NCBI RefSeq assembly: GCF_002865645.1 | Contig: NW_020194562.1 | Span: 434,001-498,000 of the forward strand | Length of the DNA: 64,000 nt | Reading direction: 5' to 3' | Source: Hyaloscypha bicolor E | Taxonomy: Eukaryota > Ascomycota > Leotiomycetes > Helotiales > Hyaloscyphaceae | Shown here: positions 58,744 to 64,000 of the stretch, one piece after another | How positions within the stretch are numbered: position 1 is the first letter of the stretch | Layout of the letters: every line of letters begins with the position of its first letter | Program-made: the position numbers and the translations under genes | Notes under the pieces: model-generated | What the model was told of the DNA's origin: nothing | The model's database searches: none | The model's input: the letters and a program-made list of their open reading frames with translations, nothing else

Positions 58744-60263
58744 TGGGGAGGTCGTACGTGTCTGAATGGAGGGCGACGAGGATATTGTGGGAGAGAATGC
58801 CTTCGTCTAGCTTGTTAGCGGTTTTGGATGTCTTCAAATCGGCAGATAGTGAGGGAAGAAAAGATAAGACTGCCCAAATACTTTAACCCCTGTGACTTGG
58901 TAATGAAGAGACTTTCTCTTGCACAAAGATTTGACGGTTGTGCGCCTTGATCAAGTCTTACACCACCTCAACCTTTTTCTAACCCAGCCTCCCTGAACAC
59001 CCCCCTCAGCCAACCCTAAGCCCGTCCTCTCATTATCCCCTCCTCCAAGCAGGACATGCAGATTTCCCATCTCCACTCCACAAGGGGAGAACTTTGCCTC
59101 TGGGCTGTGGGGACACTTTGTTTTACCAAGGTTTCATCTGGATCTCTTTTCACAACATGGTTTATGAAGTTCCTAGTCGCTGCACTTCCTTCCCCTTTCA
59201 CATCCAACTTCATCCGCAACACCAGATCTCGGACGAGGCCTCGGCGTTCTGGTCACGCCATTTCGCTCGCGTTCGCTGTACCCCAGGCTTCGACATCCAT
59301 ACATACACGCAATGGATAGCGATCTCTCACTCTCAGTGGAAGCGCCCAGCAGCGGACGCCGCGCCGAGGTCTTGGCGCCGTTTTTATGGCCATACTAATA
59401 TCGACCCACAGCATCCATGCGCTGCGATGAGTCTGCGATCTTGATGGATTCGAGGACGTTGTAGTTTGCTTGTGCGCGGCACCGGACCATAATGATATGA
59501 GATGGTTCTTCTCACTCCTGGCCCCTTGCCAAGAAACCATGCGTGCGTTGCTGAAGCTGAGATTATTGCTGGAACTGATTTAACGACAGTTGTATAACCA
59601 AGGATGGTAGCTAGCTATCCTCGCCCTCAAGTCATCCAGAAAAGATGATTCTTGACATCAAGAGATGAGATGCAGGTATGGAAGAGTAGAGTGATCACTG
59701 ATCAGCGTACTTGACGACGCCGACAGGTTGTTGATCTTGTCAGAGGCATCTCCCTCTATGTAGGGAGGCCCCTCTTCATGCATCGAGGTACCTATGACGA
59801 GGATACGGAAATCGCCGTGTAGTGCAGTCAAACCAATCAACCCGTCCGCATGGAAAGCACGAAAGGCAGGCTGAACGAGATGATTGATCGTCGGCGTCAA
59901 TGTTGTGATTGGTGGCTTTAGCGAAGTAGTCGCCGACCCTCTCTCTAGGAGGGGACGAGGAACTCGGCATCGGCGAGTTATAGGGAGAGTAGTGTGTTCT
60001 GGTAACTGAATCAGATCCGGAGGCCGAGGGGAGACTTCCTCGAAACGAATGGTGCACAGTGTGGTTGAAAGAATAAAGCAGAAACCTGGAAAGAACCGCG
60101 CTGCGAGGAATAAGGGATATGGAGGTCTGTAGAGAATTGAGGACAGAACCATGTGAAACATCAACGTGCTGTTTGCTCCATTAATCCACACTCAAGATAC
60201 TGCTCCTTTTATTTACCCCCGTCCAAAAACGCCAGATACCCAGATCCATATGTGCATCTCCCC
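58744..60263. other. intergenic region with ambiguous frames
   Basis: Two places could hide broken or intron-bearing genes. At 59094-59444 (+) a frame reads LFYQGFIWISFHNMVYEVPS and SAFWSRHFARVRCTPGFDIH. At 59658-60191 (-) a frame has a hydrophobic start and ends GTSMHEEGPPYIEGDASDKI. Neither has a recognisable family, and overlapping frames compete, so I call no gene. Confidence 0.3.
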
Positions 60264-61496
60264 TCAAAGATATCCAAACAAAGCACCTCCCACCAATACC
60301 GCCGGTATCCAAGCCAGCTCGCCCATTCCCTCCCCTCTCCACGTCGACGCCATCCCCGTATTATTATAAAGCAGCGCCGGCGTCCCGGTGACATTAACCT
60401 TCTCATCCACACCACACACAACCTTGCACCCCGGCGTGCCCTTCCTCTTCTCCAGCAAACCCCCAACACCATGCTCATCCCTTTTGCTCGTCCCAGCATA
60501 TGTCCCACTCGTATTATACACCACCTCCATCCACTGAATCTGCAAGTACGCCTCATCATAAAGACTCATATTCCCCGTCCACCCGCCCCCGTCACTCCAC
60601 ATATTCAGTATCAAACTACTCGGGTCCCGGGGAGCCTGGAAGCCAATCTGCGCCACCTTCAGCCCATTCACATACCAACTCGTCATCTTCGGCATCCAAT
60701 CCAACCTATACGTATTCCACAGCGTCCAATCCCTGATCCCCGGGTTCGTGGAATTAACAGTTGCTTGAGGGTATGGATTACCGTTCTTGTCGTTGGAGGG
60801 TTGGTTTGTGTACTGCACCATGTCTCGTGGTCCGCCGGTCAGGATCTCGATGTCGGCTTCTTGGATCAGTTGCGCGTTGTTGTTGGGCAGGTAGGTGAAC
60901 ATGCCTGCGCAGGCGCCGGGGGAGCCGATTACGCGGGCGAGGAAGCGGGCGGAGAGGTATTGGAAGTTCTTTTGATTGGAGTCGACTTCTGCCGCGGATT
61001 GGAAGTCGGGAAGACGCTTGGTGCGGAGGGTTAGGTAGGAGGTGTAATCGGGGGAAGTGTCGTTGCTTTTCTCTGCTTCTGGTAAGTCAATTGGGATGGG
61101 GAGGGGAAGGGAGGGAGGGGTACCGATGTAGACATTGTTTGGGGAGTTGATCATTAGGATGGTAGCATCTGAAGATCCCCTACTGTCGCTGTTATTCCAG
61201 TTCTGGGTTGTCCAATCGCCTGTCCACGCATCGCTGATGAAGAAATTTGAGGTTGCGAATGCAGCGGTTGCATTGATCTCGCTGGAGATGGCTGCTGGGG
61301 GGTTCGCCGCGATGGCGATATTTCTCCAGTCGTGAAAGCGATGGTATGTGAAGTATCCGGCCGAAGAGCCATTCGTTCGAAAGCAAGAGCATTCGTTGCC
61401 ATTGTCTGTTTGTGCGGAGGTGAGTCGTAGGTTGGAGAATAGCAAGATCCCCGCCAAGAGGGAAGAAGGCAGAGCCATTGTAGATGTTGTGCCCAT
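60264..61496 (-). CDS. GH16 family beta-glucanase-type enzyme, secreted, probably GPI-anchored
   Basis: The catalytic motif EADIEIL (Glu-x-Asp-x-Glu, residues about 213-217) is the signature of glycoside hydrolase family 16, followed by NTYRLDWMPKMTSWYVNGLK and LILNMWSDGGGWTGN typical of the fold. Family members cleave or transfer beta-1,3 or beta-1,3/1,4 glucans. The exact substrate is not readable. The start may be ATG 61496 (410 codons) or ATG 61478 (MALPSSLLAGILLFSNLRLT), which gives a better signal peptide. A 45-bp GT...AG stretch (61079-61123), pyrimidine-rich, in frame and stop-free, is probably an intron; removing it drops a proline-rich insert. The C-terminus (GELAWIPAVLVGGALFGYL) is a GPI-type tail. 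It is probably wall-bound. The gene appears intact. Confidence 0.85.
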   Translation of the reverse strand: MGTTSTMALPSSLLAGILLFSNLRLTSAQTDNGNECSCFRTNGSSAGYFTYHRFHDWRNIAIAANPPAAISSEINATAAFATSNFFISDAWTGDWTTQNWNNSDSRGSSDATILMINSPNNVYIGTPPSLPLPIPIDLPEAEKSNDTSPDYTSYLTLRTKRLPDFQSAAEVDSNQKNFQYLSARFLARVIGSPGACAGMFTYLPNNNAQLIQEADIEILTGGPRDMVQYTNQPSNDKNGNPYPQATVNSTNPGIRDWTLWNTYRLDWMPKMTSWYVNGLKVAQIGFQAPRDPSSLILNMWSDGGGWTGNMSLYDEAYLQIQWMEVVYNTSGTYAGTSKRDEHGVGGLLEKRKGTPGCKVVCGVDEKVNVTGTPALLYNNTGMASTWRGEGMGELAWIPAVLVGGALFGYL

Positions 61497-62219
61497 GCTA
61501 GATTAGATGCAATAGATTGCAAGCAAGCAGAGATGAGGATAAATAAATGGTGAAAAAAGCAAAGGATCAAGTGAATCGAAAAGGTCGAGGAGGCGTTCGG
61601 GCTGTCCACCTTTACGAGGTACTGCGCCTTAGCTGCTGCGTTGGCACACTGAAGCTATTGGTAGCTGCATGCCTGGGCAGAGGGGCCGACCACAACGAGC
61701 GATGGTCTGATGCTGAGGACCAGAAACAGGGAAAGGGGAGCAGACGGAGCAGGCGCTGCAAATACCTCTGCATCACCCATCATTGGTGCTTTGATACGGG
61801 CCTCGGGCGCCGCTGTGGTGCTTGGGTGGTTTGAGGCCATCGCGCGTTTTCGAATGAAACTCCTGCAAACAAAAGTTGGTTTTGCTGGTCTCGGCGCGCA
61901 ATCGAGCAACCCCTGGCATTAGTTGCCCCTCTAAGCTCGCGCTATTCCGCAGACGATCGACCCTATTTTTAGCACGTCGATCCGGAGATTTCCAAAACCT
62001 TACCTAAGTTCACCTTAATTTTGACGACAATGAATGTTTTATGCGTATATTGAGTCATTTTGCTTCCAGACCTCAAGTGCTGTGAATAGTCAAGGTAAAT
62101 GTCTTCCGACCCAAGAGTGTCTGTACGTACACTCTGCCATTTGCTACTTGCTTTTGCGTCCTGCTCATAGCTCTGTTTCTAGGCAACATTTGCCGACGAA
62201 ATTGGTAAGGATTTAAAAC
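61497..62219. other. upstream region of the GH16 gene, no other gene
   Basis: Normal composition. Short frames on both strands lack motifs. It should contain the GH16 promoter. Confidence 0.35.
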
Positions 62220-62990
62220 GGGTTCCCAAAGAGGTCTCTATCCGATTTAAGTCTTTCAAGTTTACCTCTCCACAATATAGACTCGAAACCACCTATTCGA
62301 TTATATCGGAGTTACGAATACAATCTCAAGGAATACCTCCTTTAAAGCGTCCAATAAAGATCGCTCTAACTTCCCACTCAATACTTTCACAAATTTCAAT
62401 CTTGTTTTTATTCTCGTCAGGAGCTCGATTTTCTCGCGCTCCCCGAGAATAGAATATCCGGATGCTTCCCGGGTTTAAACGCCCTCTTTTAGGACTTCCA
62501 GCTGTTGATTTCGAGCGAGCTGCTCCGTCTCATCGATACCTGCCGACAAGTTAGAATAGATGGTCACTTTAAAAATTTACTGACCAGCTTACCGCAGCCA
62601 CAAATGTATTCTATTCCGATTGTTAGACGTAAGGATAACCTGTTAAATACCTCGGGGAAACATACCAGGTTCACTGGAAGCGAGCTGCCTCAACAGCATA
62701 ATTTGCTTGAATCCATGTATGTTGAGTTTGTTGATTTTAGCCCACAGATTGATTCCTGGTTGCTCCTTTGGCTTTAAATCGTTCATGGTAGCTTTGTAGA
62801 TAAGCTGAGCTAGCCTTTCGGACTTTATGATATGAGAAGCTATTTTAGTCAATACATTTTGCATAAAAGTAGACAGTAGATACTTTCCTCTAGCAATGGT
62901 ATTTTCCGGTCCCTGAAAACAATCGTCAAATTCAATCTCCGTTCCAAACCCCTTCGAAAGTTCCAAGAACGCGACTCTATTCTGCTTCAT
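62220..62990 (-). pseudogene. degenerate hypothetical gene
   Basis: The minus strand has a clean 115-codon frame at 62643-62990 (MKQNRVAFLELSKGFGTEIE ... LLRQLASSEPGMFPRGI). Further coding-like pieces lie downstream in shifted frames, such as GIDETEQLARNQQLEVLKEG (about 62500) and LERSLLDALKEVFLEIVFVT (about 62330). It may be a multi-exon or broken gene. I do not recognise the family. It lies 15 bp after the DUF4238 pseudogene on the same strand, so the two might once have been parts of one locus. Confidence 0.35.
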
Positions 62991-63005
62991 AAATAACCAT
63001 CCTCG

Positions 63006-64000
63006 CTATGGTGGAAGCGGAAGATAGCTCTCTATTAGGAGCCGGCGGTTCCGCCGGCGCAGAGACTCATCCAGGCCTTGTGACCAAGCTTCGATCTTGA
63101 CTCGCAACTTCCACATTAGCCTGGCCCGATCAATATATGTTTTTCAAGAAGAGTTCCTTCTGATCCGCCTGATAGATCAGCTTAATGACTAACAATATAT
63201 TTTAAGGAATTCAGGAGGGGTGCTTTAGCCAAAGACTTATAGATCTGCATAAACTCATCATCGGTATCGTGCTTCCAGTTGTCCTTAATGACTTTAGAAC
63301 AAAATCGTCTCATTTCTAATATCTTGAGTCGAAAGCCTTCGTAATCTTGAACCTCAGGAGTAGGCTCCTCCCTCCAAACAGGTTCCTCCTCCAGGGTGGG
63401 TAGCACGCAACTTCTCGGGACAATTATCAATTTTGGGGATACGGGTGCAAATTCATGGAGGGGGGTATGAGATCCACCTTTGACCTTCCGGTGGTTTTGT
63501 CAGTTACAAAGCAACTCGGTCCTTCGAAGACGCTATAGCAGTTATCAGTGAGGATGAACTCATCGCTGGGTTAGACGGTGTGCAAATAGCCAAGTACATG
63601 CGTTGAGCGTGTATAGTGAACCACATACGCTTTGGAAGGTCCTTTATCCATTCTCCCTCAGGATCCATACGCAATTCTAGAATTGTTCTCAGATTATAGA
63701 ACCAAACATCCGTCGGCTGCTTGAATCCCTCTCTGACATGTATTCCCGCAACAACTCCCAGTCGTCGGCCTGGTAAACACTCCGCGTTGTCGTGGTAAAA
63801 GCGCTGATGAAATGTTGATCCGCGATACTTGAGAAGAAACAGGAATTTGCGACGAGATCTCTCTCCTCGCACGTTAGCCACAGTTCCTTCTCGTTTTGCT
63901 CAAAAGCCTTGGTGATCTTGCGGGAGACGATGCTGGCTTGACTCTCTACGGAGGTGCAGCCTATAAGTACTACGACGCCACTTGCAGGGATCTCAACTTT
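63006..64000 (-). pseudogene. DUF4238-type protein, frameshifted, runs off the right edge
   Basis: The minus strand from the window edge reads KVEIPASGVVVLIGCTSVES, ELWLTCEERDLVANSCFFSS, then IADQHFISAFTTTTRSVYQA. A frameshift near 63700 is followed by LRTILELRMDPEGEWIKDLP and MYLAICTPSNP. A second (near 63575) is followed by DEFILTDNCYSVFEGPSCFV. A third, at a C-run near 63465, is followed by LHEFAPVSPKLIIVPRSCVL, then LEMRRFCSKVIKDNW and ending at about 63006 with LRRRNRRLLIESYLPLPP. The LTDNxYxVFEGP and HxFAPxSPKLxIVxRS motifs are those of DUF4238, a family of unknown function common in fungi and bacteria. Three indels with well-kept motifs indicate recent decay. The 5' end lies outside the window. 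Confidence 0.72.
63043..63060. repeat. GC-rich palindrome
   Basis: GCCGGCGGTTCCGCCGGC can fold into a hairpin. It lies within the C-terminal Arg-rich codons of the DUF4238 pseudogene, so it may be only a codon-driven coincidence. Confidence 0.6.

Noticed and set aside
60153..61034. 293-codon plus-strand frame rich in Arg, His and Pro
   Set aside because: It lies antisense to the GH16 gene, whose catalytic motif and signal peptide fix the coding strand.

Overview
This looks like a piece of nuclear genome from a filamentous ascomycete (Pezizomycotina). The signs are short GT-AG introns of 45-63 bp, HET-domain genes, a monocarboxylate-type MFS transporter, secreted glycoside hydrolases with fungal architectures, Fot1/pogo-type and Copia/Gypsy elements, and sharp alternation between normal-GC gene blocks and extremely AT-rich, TpA-dominated blocks of the kind left by RIP (repeat-induced point mutation). 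Leotiomycetes would fit, but that is inference.

Layout. 1-10.1 kb is a gene block: the 3' part of a Ser/Pro-rich protein (+), a five-exon MFS transporter (-), a two-exon gene of an unrecognised family (+), and a four-exon secreted glycoside hydrolase resembling GH106 (+). 10.1-12.1 kb is a transition zone. An AT-rich stretch is followed by a hidden two-exon gene for a 94-residue secreted six-cysteine protein (11407-11741, -), an effector-type candidate. 12.14-17.29 kb is one complete DNA transposon: TTAA target duplication, 26-bp perfect terminal inverted repeats, and a decayed integrase-core (rve/DDE) transposase on the minus strand. 17.3-19.5 kb holds Gypsy debris, including an RT piece and a protease piece in opposite orientation. 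19.5-39.6 kb is a 20-kb RIP-like block. At its centre is a three-level nest: a Copia element (+, target duplication ATTAT) is split by a second copy of the same family (-, ATAAA), which is itself split by a 1.08-kb TRIM-like element (GAAAT). A decayed Gypsy element (-) follows. 39.6-40.8 kb is non-coding and of normal GC, and 40.8-43.2 kb is AT-rich again with a truncated third Copia copy.

43.2-64 kb is an accessory-type gene block. It carries a Cys-rich, probably GPI-anchored secreted protein, a HET-domain gene with one in-frame TGA, and a cluster of MITEs: an inverted-repeat element, a PIF/Harbinger-like MITE with TAA target duplication, and a hAT-like MITE with an 8-bp duplication inside a Fot1/pogo-like transposase. 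It also carries a hypothetical gene, a C2H2 zinc-finger gene, a second (broken) HET fragment, a broken 2EXR-like gene, a 595-residue relative of the unknown gene at 5.2 kb, a GPI-type GH16 enzyme, and a DUF4238 pseudogene running off the right edge.

The genes do not form a pathway or a cluster. The common theme is secretion or surface (GH106-like, GH16, two Cys-rich proteins), transport, and non-self recognition (HET), arranged around heterochromatin-like transposon blocks as in 'two-speed' fungal genomes. Many genes in the right half are freshly broken. The best leads are the hidden six-Cys gene, the divergent pair sharing a Cys-Pro-Val-His motif, the nested transposons with intact target duplications, and the MITE cluster.
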